Below, one piece after another: positions 1 to 13,090 of a stretch of DNA of 64,000 nucleotides. Source of the DNA: Trogon surrucura (Eukaryota; Chordata; Aves; Trogoniformes; Trogonidae); the NCBI GenBank assembly GCA_020746105.1, contig CM036617.1, positions 163,130,912 to 163,194,911 of the forward strand. The letters are read 5' to 3'. Position 1 is the first letter of the stretch, and every line of letters starts with the position of its first letter. The translations under genes and the position numbers were made by a program. Below the pieces are notes generated by a model. That model did not search any database and was not told the DNA's origin. It worked only from the letters and a program-made list of their open reading frames with translations.

Positions 1-1610
1 ATATGCATTAGTTGGCAGCAGCACAGCCAGAAAAAAAAAAAGAGAAATCCACTTAGAGATGCTTCTCCTATAAGATAAGCCCCAGGTTCACAGAGCGAAA
101 TGCCTCCTCCCTACTGCAGCAGTGAATTAAGTTTGTCATTTGTTATTGTGTCTTCCCAGCACACAAAATAGCAGCCCTGGGCTGTAATCTCCACTCATCT
201 GAGTCTGCACAGTAATTGCTGGCAGCCATGGAAACCAAACTTCCCACAGTCATTTATAAACTTGACCCTCCTTGCTTCCTTATTGCCGTATTCAGCCGAG
301 CCCTTGATGGGGGTAAGTGAAGAGAGAGGAAATCGTAAACTGCATTTGCAAACTAATGTTTGGCGGCAGAGCCCACAGAACTGGCCAAAAGCCTGTCGTG
401 TGCGTAGGAGCCTTTCCAACGGCACCACCAGGCTCTGCAGCAGGCTCCTGGTGAAGAAGATGGATCAGTGCCATCAGCTGTGATAAGCTCCAGTTAATGA
501 CTAACAAGCTTTTATCTGCTTCAAATGGGATGTGAGGATAGGCTTCTTGCCTCCAGATCCCACCACTGGCTTTCTGGAGACCATTGTCCAGGCCGCCTAA
601 CGCCTTCTGCCTGAGGTCCCTCGGTTATAAACTGGGGATAGCCTATTTCACAGCATTATGATGAAGGTGAAATTATGACAGCCTCTGAGTAACTCTGATT
701 TGGGTCATAGAAGGTCAAAGAACTCCTGTTGTTATTTTCCTCAAGGGTACAATAAAAATTCTAAAAATATTTCCATCCCAGCTGAGGCTGGAGGACTGTG
801 CCTAGCTGATATCACTTGGAGAACTCAATCCCTCTGCTGAGCCCAAAAAAGAGACACAGGGAAAGCAGTGTCTACCATGCCTGCCCCTGCCCCCTAAGCA
901 TCTCCTTGGGCTGTTTCTGGTGGTGAGACTGGATCTCTTCACGCCCATTTGATCACAGTCCACTGTGAGAAGTGCAGGAGTGACACAGGGCTTGGCAGGC
1001 AGTGAAAGCAGCACACGTAACTTCCAGGCTTGCTCATTGCCAGCTCGGGAAGATCTGCAGCCAGAGCCTTAACACAGGAGACCCCAAAGTCAGCTTCCAA
1101 GCCTTCATTGTTCTGTTGTGAACACTTGGCCACCACTGTGGCTTGGATTGAGTCTGCCAGACTGATCCACATCAACCACAAAATACTCACCACATGCACA
1201 TCCTTTACATGGCTGAAGACAGGCGAGACCTCTGGCATGACTGTTAATTCTACAACTTTGTGGCCATGCAAAAACCTGATCATTTTATAATCACTACAAA
1301 ATACCTACTGCACCAACAAAAAAGCAAAGAATCAGTTATGTGGAGCTTTGAAAGTTTCTAGATTTTGTCTAGTTTAATTATTCAAGCATCCTAACCTCTC
1401 ACACTTCAGGAACAGCAATGACTGAAGATTGACAGGAGTTTCACTACTACTGAAAAACATAACATCATCAACTATTGGGACCATCAGATTACACCACCTG
1501 ACAAAGAGCTGATCTAATACATCTCATTCCTACAATCCACTTGTAAGGGTTTTTTGGTAGTGGGTGTTGGTTTTTTTTTTCCCCAGTATTTTTTCCTGTA
1601 TCAGTATTAG
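1..1610. other. Intergenic stretch, no gene seen
   Basis: Mixed-composition non-coding DNA. Open frames here are short and start on non-ATG codons, with no recognisable domain. A T-rich run at about 1,570-1,580 lies just before the CR1 copy that follows. I see no RNA gene or structured repeat. Confidence 0.6.
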
Positions 1611-2117
1611 TAGTTCTGGGCCCCTCAGTTCAAGAAAGACAGGGAACTGCTGGAGAGAGTCCAGCACAGGGCAACTAGGATGATTAAGGGAGTGGAGCAT
1701 CTCCCTTATGAGAAAAGACTGAGGGAGCTGGGGCTCTTTAGTTTGGAGAAGAGGAGACTGAGGGGTGACCTCATTAATGTTTACAAATATATCAAGGGTG
1801 AGTGTCACGAGGATGGAGCCAGGCTCTTCTCGGTGACAACCAATGATAGGACAAGGGGTAATGGGCTGAAACTGGAACATAAGAGGTTCTGCTTAAACTC
1901 GAGAAGAAACTTCTTCTCAGTGAGGGTGACGGAACACTGGAACAGGCTGCCCAGAGAGGTTGTGGAGTCTCCTTCTCTGGAGACATTCAAGACCTGCCTG
2001 GACACGTTCCTATGTAGCATAGTCTAGGCATTCCTGCTCTGGCAGGGGGATTGGACTTGATGATCTTTCGAGGTCCCTTCCAATCCCTAACATTCTATGA
2101 TTCTATGATTCTATGAT
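1611..2117 (+). mobile_element. CR1 LINE, 3' end (5'-truncated)
   Basis: The translated frame shows the C-terminal tail of the CR1 reverse-transcriptase ORF ([19 protein letters not shown]-like, then [20 protein letters not shown], then [20 protein letters not shown]). It runs into a short 3' UTR (GGTCCCTTCCAATCCC) and ends in three ATTCTATG-type tail units at 2,091-2,117. The whole upstream part of the element is missing, as is usual for CR1. The frame is open from 1,680 to its stop near 2,025, so the copy is not very old. The start is approximate, placed where similarity to the other copies in this window fades. Confidence 0.93.
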
Positions 2118-4704
2118 AAAGTCCAAAAGGATGACTATTTCTTCTTAACATGCCACACCAGGTTATTATGTCCTGTCAAGACTCATCAAGCCAGGCTGAG
2201 TTATGTTAAGAACCTGACACATCCGTAACAGGCCAGGCGTTCAAAGATGGTTCTTTGTGGCAAGGTGAATTAAGAAGTATACCACTTCATTCAATTTTTT
2301 CCTTTGGGAAGATGGAAGCTAATTAAGATATGCTAAGCTTGGTCAATTTTTCTCAAAGACAGATGTCCATAATTATTTAAACCCTATTTAAAAGGATGAG
2401 AACATGCTTTGGTGGCGTTATTTACCCAAGAGCTGTGTGCTACTCTTAAAATTTGGCTCTACTGGTTAAGTTCACTCATGTTAGGATTTGATTTGAGTCA
2501 AGGTTTTCACCCTGAGCCTAATGTAAAATGTTACATCTCTGGGAAGGTTTTAGTCTCCTTCTTCCTCTTCAAGTACTGCCTGATGCAACACGCTACTGGT
2601 CATAGGAAAAAACAGCAACTGTGTGACATTCCGTTTTCTTTCCCCAAATACATGTAGTCATTCCATCTGCATCTCCCCACAGCCTCCTTATTTAAATTTC
2701 TCATCTCTCTCCATTGTTAAGAAGCCCCCATGGGGATTGTAAGAGCTTTTGCATCTCTGCACTGTGCATCACAGACTGAAAATGTTGCAGGAGGGGAGTT
2801 CAAGCAGCAGCATTTGCTGTGCCCAGTTGCATCTGCTCAGATTTGGCCTATTAAAACCAGGTGATTATCAACCTTTCCCATCTGCTTTTTCCTCTGTAGA
2901 ACTTGCTAGCGACTGGTTCCTAAACTTAGCCATGAGTAATGATGCACAGGGGCATCTGGAAAAAACAGCACGTGATCACATAATTAATGAGCACACCATA
3001 ATGAACTGGCACAAAGGGTTGGGATTCAGCTTGGAGGGAGATCTTTAATTCTTTTATTTTCAGTATTCAGGGTGTTTGGCCTAACATGATGAGTGTATGT
3101 TTGGCATGCTCTGTTTTAGCAAGGGACAGAGATTAGGCAAGTCCGCTATCTCTGAAGCTGTTGGTAGTCTAGAGTCCACACATGAGCTGACCTGCTTTAA
3201 AGCTGCACACAGGCAAGTGAAACACGTGCACCAGACATACTTTCACAGCCAGTAGCCTCAGGGGAGGCTAAAGGGGCAGCAGCATATGAAGAAGCATCCC
3301 AGGTCAAGAAACAGACTAATATCACGTATTTCACAGGTTCCAGACCCACTCAAATCCACCCTGTGACCTAAAGGACATAAGAGGTCATCAGTGAGGTCCT
3401 GTCTGTCCCTGAAGTCAGTCTCACTTCAGGTGATCACCAGCTCCCTATCTGCAGCATTGCCCACTTACCTGGATAGGCACCACTATCTGTGATTTGCTCT
3501 AACAAATTTACCTGGGGTTTGGGTACAACACTGAATGAAACAAAATAAACCTACAGCTTTCTCAGCACCCGCTTAATTCCGTTTCTGTGATTTCTGTTTA
3601 TTGACCTGACCTAAATAATTTAACAAAGGAAGTTTATTAGAAGAAACAGCACATACACTTGCCCTGGTCTTATTCTTCCCCAGGTATTTGCTTATAGCCA
3701 CAGTTTGTGGGGGGAGGCAGGGAAAGCTGCTGCTTTTTTCTTTGTTTTGTTGTGATTTTTTTCAGGCTGACACATTTCCTGATGATTAAAAAAGATATTT
3801 TATGGGTGAAGTTGCAAAAGACCCAAGGAAATGTCCCATTGGTTGCAGGGACAGCCAGCAGGGTGTGGGATTTAGGCAGGCAGGATTGACCCCAGTCTTC
3901 TTCCCTTCCCGGCCAGGCTCATGAAGATGCAGGATGGGTGGCACCACAACTTGGAGAGCTACAGCTGCACTGGAGCTCTGTGGCACAGTGGCTGGGTACA
4001 AGTGGGAGGGGGCTCCTGGGACAGAAGGGCAGCAATATCTCCTCCAGACAGAAGGGGAGCTGGAGATCAGCACCAGTGTCATAGAGTCTCAGCCCTGATG
4101 ATCTGAAGGAGTATCATCACCCCCACAGCACGAGGCACAGACAGCAAGTATGAGACAAGAAATCTTGATATTTTCTCCCAGAACCTCTTCTAGTGGTTCT
4201 TCCACCTATTCCAAACCACTATTCCCTTCCCTCAGTGCTAGCCATGGCAGGATCCTTGTCCGCTGTCCCTGTCCACATAGCGTGGCATTTATTAGTTTTA
4301 CTGCAACTCTCTTCAGAGGATTAAATATTTTACATCCAGCCTTTATGTTGTCAGCTGCTCTATCTAAAAGCGTTGCCTGGGATTTGACTTTTAAAAGCTG
4401 TTTCTGGGGGCACACAACTCTGTGATGGCAATGCCTCCATGAGTGTTTGCACGCATGCTGTTTCTGAAATCCATCTGTTCCTCTTAGCATAGCAAAGCTG
4501 GGCCAAACTCCACTGCTGTTCACCCCAAAGGATCAAGAGAAACAAGGGAACATGTGATGATTCATCTGGATCTGTTCTTCAGTAGAAGGTGGGAAAGATG
4601 CAGGTGGGAAACTGCTAGGTATGCTTCCTCCAAAATCAGGTAGGCAGAGTACAGATTGTTATGTCCTGTAAGAGTAACGTGATTAACAGCTCTTGTGCTA
4701 GCCA
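2118..4704. other. Intergenic stretch, no gene seen
   Basis: AT-moderate non-coding sequence. All open frames are under 110 codons and lack domain similarity. No tandem repeat or RNA gene was recognised. Confidence 0.55.
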
Positions 4705-5340
4705 AACACAGAATTATAGAAAACAGGGCCAGAAGGGCTCAGACAACATCTTCTTCACCCCATTTCCACAAGGCACCATCTGCTGTTTGCATAGTCAGCT
4801 CTTCAAAGGCTCACATGATGGAGACATCACTGCCTTTCCAGGCAACCTACTCCACTGCTTTATCTGCCATTACTATAAGGAAGTTTGTCCTAATGCCAAA
4901 CCTAAATCCTTCTTTTTACAACTTAAGGTCGTTATTTCTTCTTCTCACCACAGGAAGCACAGAAAAAAATAAAATAAGTGCATTTTTGTTCTCCTTAGTG
5001 CAGCTTTTTGTGTGTTTAGAGATCATTGTCATGTCTGCCTTCAGTCAGATCTTTTCTCAGTTAAGCCCAGTTCTTTCACTCCTTCCTCACCTGTCATGTT
5101 TTTCACCCTCCCTGCGCTCTATCTGACTGTCACCAGGTGGCTCAGACCCAGCAGTCTTCTGACTGGTGGTTGTCCTTCTTGAACCGTATCATGTATTCCA
5201 GGGTCACTTTTCCCATTAGCGATTTCAAATCCTCCCTTTCAGACATGTGCAGAGCCCCTTCCAGCTCACCCTCACCTGCAAATTAAACAACTCCCTAGCC
5301 CATCTTCCAAGATGGTAATGAAAAGATGGCATTATAAGAG
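4705..5340 (-). mobile_element. Old CR1-family LINE remnant
   Basis: Read on the minus strand, this keeps the order of an old CR1 3' region. Near 4,705 is an eroded tail (AGAATTATAGAAAACAGGGC). At 4,815-4,970 come degraded motifs ending in TACAACTTAAGGTCGTTATTTC, the reverse complement of the eroded 'NGLKL' segment. At 5,040-5,110 is a 'CTCAGTTAAGCCCAGTTCTTTCA' type segment. Near 5,275-5,330 lies a stretch resembling the minus strand of the upstream RT C-terminus. Divergence is high and no long frame survives, so it far predates the copies at 1,611 and 7,205. The ends are approximate and the block may be two fragments. Confidence 0.75.
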
Positions 5341-7204
5341 ACCCAAAGCACCCACTCAATAAATCTTTACAGTCTGACAGCAAATCATTGAAAACTTATC
5401 TTTCGATCTGTTCATCCCTTTTCAGATATTTTCTAGTTTTCGTAGCTCGATGGCTATAGCAGACAGACATGCTACTGTTGCTGTAGTTTGTAAAGTCAAA
5501 GCAATAGCAGTGGTGCAGTGTGAGAATAACCCTTTCCAAGGAGGTTACTCTAGGTACACCCTCCAAAGAGGTGGATTTTTCCCTTGCAGGAGCTCTTAGT
5601 GCAGGAATACAGATATAGGTGGACAAGCTCCACTTCTGGTAATGGCAGTAAATAAAACACCAGACTCCATGGTGTATTTAAGAAGGGAATAGCTTTCTGG
5701 AGCCATTAAGTTACTAACATCCATGTACACAGACCTGAAAGAAAGGTGCTGAATGGACTTGTCGTATTTATGGTTTGTAGCAGAGTAATGAATGTGCTTT
5801 GTGGTTTATAATGCGATGCTCATTTAACTCTCTTTTTTAAGATCAGGTTGATTTATAGAAGCCAGCGTTACTATTGCATTTCAGTGGGGTGACAAGGATA
5901 ACATTATAGCACAGAGGTTTGTCAGTTAGTCTTGTCTGACAAAGCCAGGCCCCAAACGGAGGCTTCTGATTGGGAAGATTCAATCCTCACAAAAATTGAT
6001 TCCTTTTAAAGACACCTCAGGTGCTGGACTGACCCATTGATTTATATCCTAACCCAGTGTTTTGTGGAAGCCCTAATTTATGGGGCTACAATCTCAGCTC
6101 TCTCAGTGAGTCAATCCACAAAGCTGTGCTCCAGCACACAGCCCATCTCTGGCTGTTGGTGACCGGCGTAACAGATGTCAGGTACCACAACCCAGCTATA
6201 AACAGCACGGACCAGCACAGACCCTGCCCTACCTTTCCAACGATGGCTAAAGGTTTGGAGGACGTTCATTTTTATTACCCATGGAGAAGCACTTGATTTT
6301 CTGAAGTCAAGGGTTAAGAATGCACCAGAAAGGGAAGGAGGCAAAATCTCTAATCATGTAAGTCAGTGCAAGCATATAATACTAATGAGAGTTCTGAATT
6401 ACCAGACTTAACACACACCAGCATCTGTGGTTTCAGTCTACACTCAGCCATGGACTCTCTTCTCATTTTTAAAAAGTCTCTTCTTCCACCAGCCTCTTCT
6501 TTACCCTCTTTTTAAAGCTAACAGATGTACTTGCCTCACACAAGTAAGTAGCACTTGGACAGCACTATAAAAGCACCAGGCACATATGTGTTTTAAGCTT
6601 TTTCACCCCAGTAGGGGAAATCATAGAAAAATAAGCCTAAATGTAACACAAAATAACACAAAATAACTATTTCCGGTAGGATCTTCCATAGTCATTTAGC
6701 TCAGAATGCCTTGCAGAATTACTGGAAATACAGTTAGTTATCAAGCTAAATATAGCAAAACATCAGAGGTAAAGATAAGACATTTAGAAAAGTGAAAATG
6801 CGTGCCAACAGAAAAGCCAAGATGGTCCATTTAAATGGGCCAACATGCTTAGTTATTCCCAGTTTGCTTTTTTGGACTCTCTGGACTATGTTTACTGCTG
6901 CAGGTTTTATAACAGCTTTCCCTTGGGAGTCCATTACACACTCAATTTAGTGCCTGGGACAGAGATATTTTAAGTGGCTGAATAGTGTGAGAAGCAAAAA
7001 GTCAGGTGCACAGCTGCCTGGTGCTGGATGGGCAGCTGGAGAGCAGGCTGCAGGACTGTAAAGTGAGGGCAGCTTCTTTTTTGGGAGGAGAGGGAGCAGA
7101 CCCGGCCAGAGATGCTGTCAGGGATGAGGGCAGAGAGATGCCTGCTGATGGATGGGTCCCAGACCAGAGCTGGTATGGGGTTGGTGGCATAAAGATGTGA
7201 TCAG
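5341..7204. other. Intergenic stretch with possible regulatory block
   Basis: No gene is supported. Positions about 5,750-6,010 are AT-rich with three TTTAT(G/A) motifs, TTTATGG at 5,766, TTTATAA at 5,804 and TTTATAG at 5,852, the type bound by CDX and other homeodomain factors. The segment 7,002-7,204 is GC-richer, does not match CR1 and abuts the CR1 copy that follows. Confidence 0.5.
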
Positions 7205-8066
7205 CTTTGGGGAGGAACCTCATCTGTTGGCTTACACAAAACCAAACTCACAAACTGGGCACAGAGTGGGTTGAGAGTAGCCCTGAAGAGAAGGACTTGG
7301 GGGTGTTAAGAGGAGAGAAGCTCAACACGAGCCAGCAGTGCACTCATGCAGCCCAGAAGGCCAACCGCATCCTGGGATGTATCAGGAGAAGCGTAGCCAG
7401 CAGGTCAAGAGAGGTGAATCTTCCCCTTTACTCTGCTCTTGTGAGACCCCACCTCAAATACTGCGTCCAGTTCTGGTGTCCCCACCATAAGAGGGACATA
7501 GATCTGTTGGAGCACGTTCAAAGGAGGGCCACAAAGATGATCCAGGGGCTGGAGCCCCTTTGTTACGAGGACAGGCTGCAGGAGCTGGGATTGTTCAGTC
7601 TTGAAAGGAGAAGACTTCGGGGAGACCTAATAGCTGCCTTCCAATACCTGAAGGAAACCTACAGGAAGGCTGGGGAGGGACTTTTTACAAGAGCATCTAC
7701 TGATAGGACAAGGGGAAATGGGTTTAAGTTGAAGGAGAATAGATTTAGATTAGCTCTTGGGAAGAAATTCTTCAGTACGAGGGTGGCAAGACCTTGGAAT
7801 AAATTGTCCAGAGAAGTTGTGGCTGCCGCCTCCCTGGAGGTGTTCAAGGCCAAGTTAGACAGAGCCTTGAGTAGCCTGATCTAGTAGAGAGGTATCCCTG
7901 CCCGTGACAGGGAGCTTGGATTAAATGATTCTGCTCTGGCAGGGGGATTGGACTTGATGATCTTTCGAGGTCTCTTCCAATCCCTAACATTCTGTGATTC
8001 TGTGATTCTGTGATGTCTAAGGTCCCTTCCAACCTAGGCCATTCTATGATTCTATGATTCTATGAT
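7205..8066 (+). mobile_element. CR1 LINE 3' fragment with intact C-terminal frame
   Basis: The reading frame from about 7,207 to the stop near 7,882 is uninterrupted for 225 codons. It covers the end of the CR1 reverse-transcriptase ORF: ESSPEEKDLGVL, then SQQCTHAAQKANRILGCIRR, LVRPHLKYCVQFW, LLEHVQRRATKMIQGLE, RGDLIAAFQYLKETYRKAGE, and the terminal KLSREVVAAASLEVFKAKLD..SLI. A short 3' UTR and three ATTCTATG units end at 8,066. The 5' part of the element is missing. The open frame suggests this is among the younger insertions here. Its 3' UTR is interrupted by a second CR1 tail at 7,930-8,014. Confidence 0.94.
7930..8014 (+). mobile_element. Short CR1 tail nested in the larger CR1
   Basis: The outer 3' UTR reads ...GGATTAAATGATT, is interrupted here, then resumes at 8,015 with GTCTAAGGTCCCTTCCAACC and its own tail. 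The inserted 85 bases (CTGCTCTGGCAGGGGGATTG through three ATTCTGTG units) are nearly identical to the tail of the CR1 copy at 1,611-2,117. That points to a second, extremely 5'-truncated CR1 insertion of the same subfamily, or less likely a tail exchange. The tail unit here is ATTCTGTG, not ATTCTATG. Confidence 0.8.
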
Positions 8067-11000
8067 TTGGGACATTTTTGAAAACAGGTGAGAGCACCTT
8101 AGCTCCAGCGTGTCCCAAGAGAGCCCTGAAAAAAAATGCCCATCAGTGGAAAATGATCACAATAAGCCATTTGTTAGTGGTGATGTGGCAGTCAGGCTCT
8201 GTCACAAGAAAGGCCACAGACAGACTATTATTGCTGTGACGTCTGATGTGGGTCTCCTGCTAGTTAGTTCTCGCTGATATTTTTAGGCTGAGGCACTTTA
8301 CACCTTCAACTTCTTTCCCCTTTTTTTTTTTTTCCCCACCATCAAATGGCCATGAACTCTCTCACAGTAGGCAGAAATTTGTATCCTTCAGGAGTAATAG
8401 ATCCATCAAGAGTAGGCTAACGTAACTGAATGCAGAAATGCATATTTGAGATGCTGTTCATTTTAATAAACTACACTGCATGAAAGGAATAGATACTGAA
8501 TTTAACACATACTGGCATGAAATAATTCTTACTAAGTGGCATCTGGAGTCAGGTTTCAATCTAATTTCCCCTTTGTAGATTTTGTTATAAATAGACTTTA
8601 TAAAGATCAGCAAATTAATTTTTTTATTGTGTAAACAGTTTTCCCAGTGATGAAGAGGGCAAGTCCAGTTAAGCACCCATCCGTACACTTCAGGGACGGC
8701 GATTGTTTGTTGGCCCCGATAAGCCGAAATACATCTGAATGTACCTCATCAGAGAAAAAATTCAATTTTCCTGAGGTCCAGCAGGCTTTTGGAAAGCTAA
8801 GGCTTGTGTCAAGGTTAATTACGAGATTACTTTGGAAGGAAACCAAGGTAGCTGGCCCGACAAGGAGGACAGAGCCATCAGGCTGGCTCTCACCCAGCCC
8901 TGCCGAGGCTCCAAGACTGGATGCTGCCTGCAGCTGGGGAGGCTCCTTCGCACGCCCTGGGGCGAGCTGGTGTGAGGGATGGCTCTGCTAAAGTGAAAGG
9001 CAGCTCTCCACAGCAACCCCTCTCAGGGCTTCTGCCCTTTCTTTCTGCTGCACCTTTCAAAATGGAGCTTCAGCAGGAGGGAAAGAGCTCCATACAGATG
9101 TGGTTTCTTTCTCAATATATTCTTGTTACTATTCATCAAGCCATGAAGTGGACAGTTACAAAGCCAGGAAGAACATTGTGATTATCCAGCCTGCCTGCAA
9201 TGGGCAGTGGGAGTAGAGGTGGTGTTCATCACTGGCCTTTAGAGAGGAAAAGAGGGATGCTGCCCTCAGGTACACAGCCTGTGTGCAGATTAATGTGCTT
9301 GGTAGATATTTCCTATTAAAACAAGTAGGAGGAGGACCATATAATATGTTGTAGTCATTAAAAAGAGAAAGATGTTAATTTCCCTAACGGCTTCACTACA
9401 GAACTTCAGCCCAAAGTACCTCGCACCTTGTGCCACATGGCCATCATCTGTCATCTGTCATTTCAGCCCCTCACTGGAAGAGACCTTTCTGAGTAAAGCT
9501 CTCTTTTTGGCTGCTGGTTTCACAACGAATTCTGAGCCAGCCTTTTCCTCCATGACAACATGCTGAATCCAGCCCAGCCTCTTAGCAGCTAGATCTGTTG
9601 CTGTCTGATGGATGGTTGGTCTCAGTCCAGTTCTTAGCTGAGGGAAAAAAACAAGCAAACCTCACCAGAGGGGTCCCCAGCTTTTGGCAGAGCCCTGAAG
9701 ATGGGACAGTGTGGGAAGCAACCCATCATCCCCGAAGTTTTACCTCTACGTCCAGGCCACTGGAGGGATGATTGCCCCACTCGCCTCCCTGGAGAGGGCC
9801 ATGTACACTCCAACTCTGACCAGCAGCAGATATCTCCAGCTGACTTTTGCTACGCAGTCGACTTTTCCTGTGAAGAATATGGACACATTGTGTTTAATCC
9901 ACAGGTCATGGGACTTGGAACATGCCTAACCATTCAGTCAAGGCATAGCCTTGACAGGTCTGAGCAGACTCAAGTGGAAAAAGGACTCCTTGCTGCTCCA
10001 AATTCTTGCAGCTCCAAAACAACCACATAGCTGTGGTGAGTAGCAGAGACCAAGCTGCAGGCACGTTATCAAATAACTCCTGTACAGACTGTTTATTGTC
10101 CACTTGATGCCAGTCCTTGTCGGCATCAATATTCCAATTTCTCTTTCTACAAATAAAGGTTAAGTGAGTCAAATTACTCTAGTAAGGTAATATCAATAAT
10201 GCTACTAATTACAGCAATTGCATTATGGATCATTAGTTAGTGATTATGACTTTGTCAAGTGCTTGGCAATTTTATGCAAGAATCCCTCACAATGTGTCAT
10301 GGAAAAGAAATATCTTCTTGGCATTGTTAGTTTCCAGTCTGTATAAATGATCTTAGTTCAGGTGAAGACTGCCAGAAGCTTCTTAGGAAAAGAGATGTCT
10401 GCCTGGCATTTGCAGTTCCACAACACAAAACAGCAAGAGGGTTATGGTAAGAGAGGGGTGGAGGGCTACTACCATATGCAAATGAATATTCGTAATTTTG
10501 AATTCTGAAGAGTTTAAGAAAACAGGATCCCGTATAAATAAAATGGCCCCAGTTTGTGTGAGGTATTGACATGTTTTTCTAATAAGAAGCATTATTATCC
10601 TTCCAGACTCCCTGGAGAGTCTTGGCATGTCTTATTTTATTTGAATAAATAATTAATTTCATTTAATTAAGATCATCCAACTGCCTAAAGACAGATTTTA
10701 CTAATTCAAGATTCATGGTGAGGTCTAAATATGTAGATGGTAACCACAGAGACTGATTTTTTTTCCTTAAATTGGTGGTGGTTGAAAGCTCTCTCTGTCC
10801 TGTAAATTTTCCTCTGCCTGTAGCTCTGCTTTCAGTGGTGACCTACAACACTTCATTCCAGAAGACAAGTGGTGGGTACCCTCTCTGACCCCTTCTTGGT
10901 CACAAATAAGTGAACTCCAAGTGTCTAGATCACATTGAGGAACTTTTTTTCTGATTTAACAGCTTTCTCAGGGTTTTTCCCACATGATCATAACCCACAT

Positions 11001-11084
11001 TTTCAACCTCTTGCTTAAGTAAGTACTAAAATCATTTGAGCCCAACTTTCATGAAAAAAAAAAAGGAAAATTGAATGTAAAGAC
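8067..11084. other. Intergenic stretch, no gene seen
   Basis: No supported gene. Two AT-rich, homeodomain-site-rich blocks look unlike the surrounding sequence: about 8,690-8,840 (with GATAAG and GGTTAATTACGAGATTAC) and about 10,155-10,280 (with ATTAC, TAATTAC and CATTAGTTAGTGATTA). They could be conserved non-coding elements, but this cannot be shown without alignment. Confidence 0.45.
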
Positions 11085-11180
11085 AGAAGAGACCATTAAG
11101 ATCCACTAATTGCACTTACGCACATGACAGCCCATAAATTTCACCCTCCACTTCTTGCACCAATAGGCAGTAGGATTTAA
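11085..11180 (-). mobile_element. Ancient CR1 3' tail remnant
   Basis: The sequence AGAAGAGACCATTAAGATCC, followed by ACATGACAGCCCATAAATTTCACCC and a CTTCTTGCACCAA block, resembles the minus-strand 3' end of old CR1 elements widespread in turtles and crocodilians (type: GACCATTATGATCATCTAG, then CAGGCCATAGAATTTCACCC). It is strongly diverged and lacks a clear tail repeat. If correct, the insertion predates modern birds. Confidence 0.6.
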
Positions 11181-13090
11181 ATGCCTTTTCTAGAAAAGGC
11201 CCTTGATGAGTTTTCTCAGCTCATCATCCCCTTTAACAACTTCAAGGACTCTTTAGCATTTTGAAGGATTTTATGAAGGTCTGGAAACCTTATGAAGCTG
11301 GAGCAAATAGCTGGAAGCTAGACTTATTGACAGGCAACACCAGGTGCTGGAATATCCCTGAAACATGCAGGCATCTTGTCTACACAAGTCTTGATCTCTG
11401 CATTGTGCTCTTCATTGTCTTTCTGGACCTGCTATAGGAGTCAAACTGGCAAAGTTCCATCATGCAAGAATGCTACAACCTCCCATTACTCGCATTATTT
11501 TAAAGAAAGGGGAAAAATCGTTCTTGATGGTTCAAGCCTTAGCAGTGAAACTCAAGGCTAAATATTTGCCAAGCTGCATGGCTGGACAAGTGGTTCAAAA
11601 AATAAGTAAAATCCAGGGATCTCAAAAAGCATCAGATGGTAAACCTGAGATGAATATGACTGTAAAAAAAAAGTGACATCCAGAAAATACAATATTCCAG
11701 ACTAATTTATATCACTTTCTGTCAAAATGAATCTAAATAGACACAGGCATTCTACTGGCCATAAAGCTGTAATACTAGCAATAATGTATTTGTACTGCTT
11801 CTGTCGAGGTTAGAGCAAGCCTAAAGCATTAGGTGGGAAACTCAACTCCTCACGTGTGGAATATATCACAATGAGAACTGAGAAGTGAAGGGCTTGACCT
11901 CCTTTACCACGGCATAACCCTTAGGAAGATAGCTCAGGCAAAGCTGAAAGCAATATTCAGTCCATAATCACACAAGATATTTTACAGACAAAGCAGATGC
12001 TTAGTAAGATTTTAAATGACTCATTGGAGGAAACCTGAAGCAAGAGACAATATACACAAGCACATTAAACAGGACAGCATCATGGGTTTACTTATTCCCT
12101 TTTTTATGTACAAGCAAGCAACTAAAGAGAAAAAAATCTTTAAGCTACTGTAATAATGCAGCTCCTGTCCACATCATAGGAGGATCAACTCAAAAAAGAC
12201 AGATAATTCACCTCTATTTTTATTTGACTAGATAAGATCAGATGAATTGTGATGGTATGCAGCTTTGGGTCACAAGAGTAAAATCTGCACTGTTTGTTCT
12301 CTGTGGTCAGCATTGATTCACCCTCACTTGAACTGAGAGGCTGTTTAAGCAGTAATTTCAGCTTCCTGCAACTCAGAAGCAATAAAAGGATTGTCTCGTG
12401 CATTTGAGACATTTTTACTAAGCACATTCATAGAGAGACAACTCTTGTTGTCTGAAATAATAATTATGATAACAAAATGCCAGAAGAAAAGCATGCCTTC
12501 TAATGGCTTTCTGGCACACCTGCTACTTGTTTCTCTTTTATCTCCTTGACACACTCATAAATATCCACCTTCTTCCTCTTCCTCCTTGGGGCTCCAGAGA
12601 GGTGGCAGAGCGGGGAGAAGAGAGTGAGATGCAGGCAGCAAGACTGGTTGTGACATCTCTGGTGACTGGGGTGAGTGGCCCTTGTCATTCATTAACATGT
12701 GCTGAGCAGTGTCATGGCAATGGGAAGCATTGTTGTACAAAAACATTGAGAGTTCATTTCTTTTTTTCCCCAGGGGACCATTTGGCCTGTTATGAAGAAC
12801 CTGCATCCAGTACACTGCTTGGTTGTGCTTTAAGTAGACCAAGAATCCCAGGCCAGACTTGAAGTCATTGGTTTTCCCCGCCTTCAGGAGTACAGCAGCC
12901 CAGTCTTGTGTGTCAGTGCACGCAAGTCCATGGCAGGTGGCTGGAGACCACTGTTACCCTGCCAGCTGCTTTGTAGTTCATGCAACCTGATTTCTGCCAG
13001 TCCCATTCCCAGGGGACATGGGAGGGCTCATCTACACGGCCCATGAGAGTGCACCAAGGAGACATCGGTACCAACAACTCTTATTCAAGC
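11181..13090. other. Intergenic stretch, no gene seen
   Basis: AT-rich non-coding DNA. Open frames on both strands near 12,500-12,860 overlap one another, reach at most 119 codons and contain no domain. No RNA gene was recognised. Confidence 0.55.
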
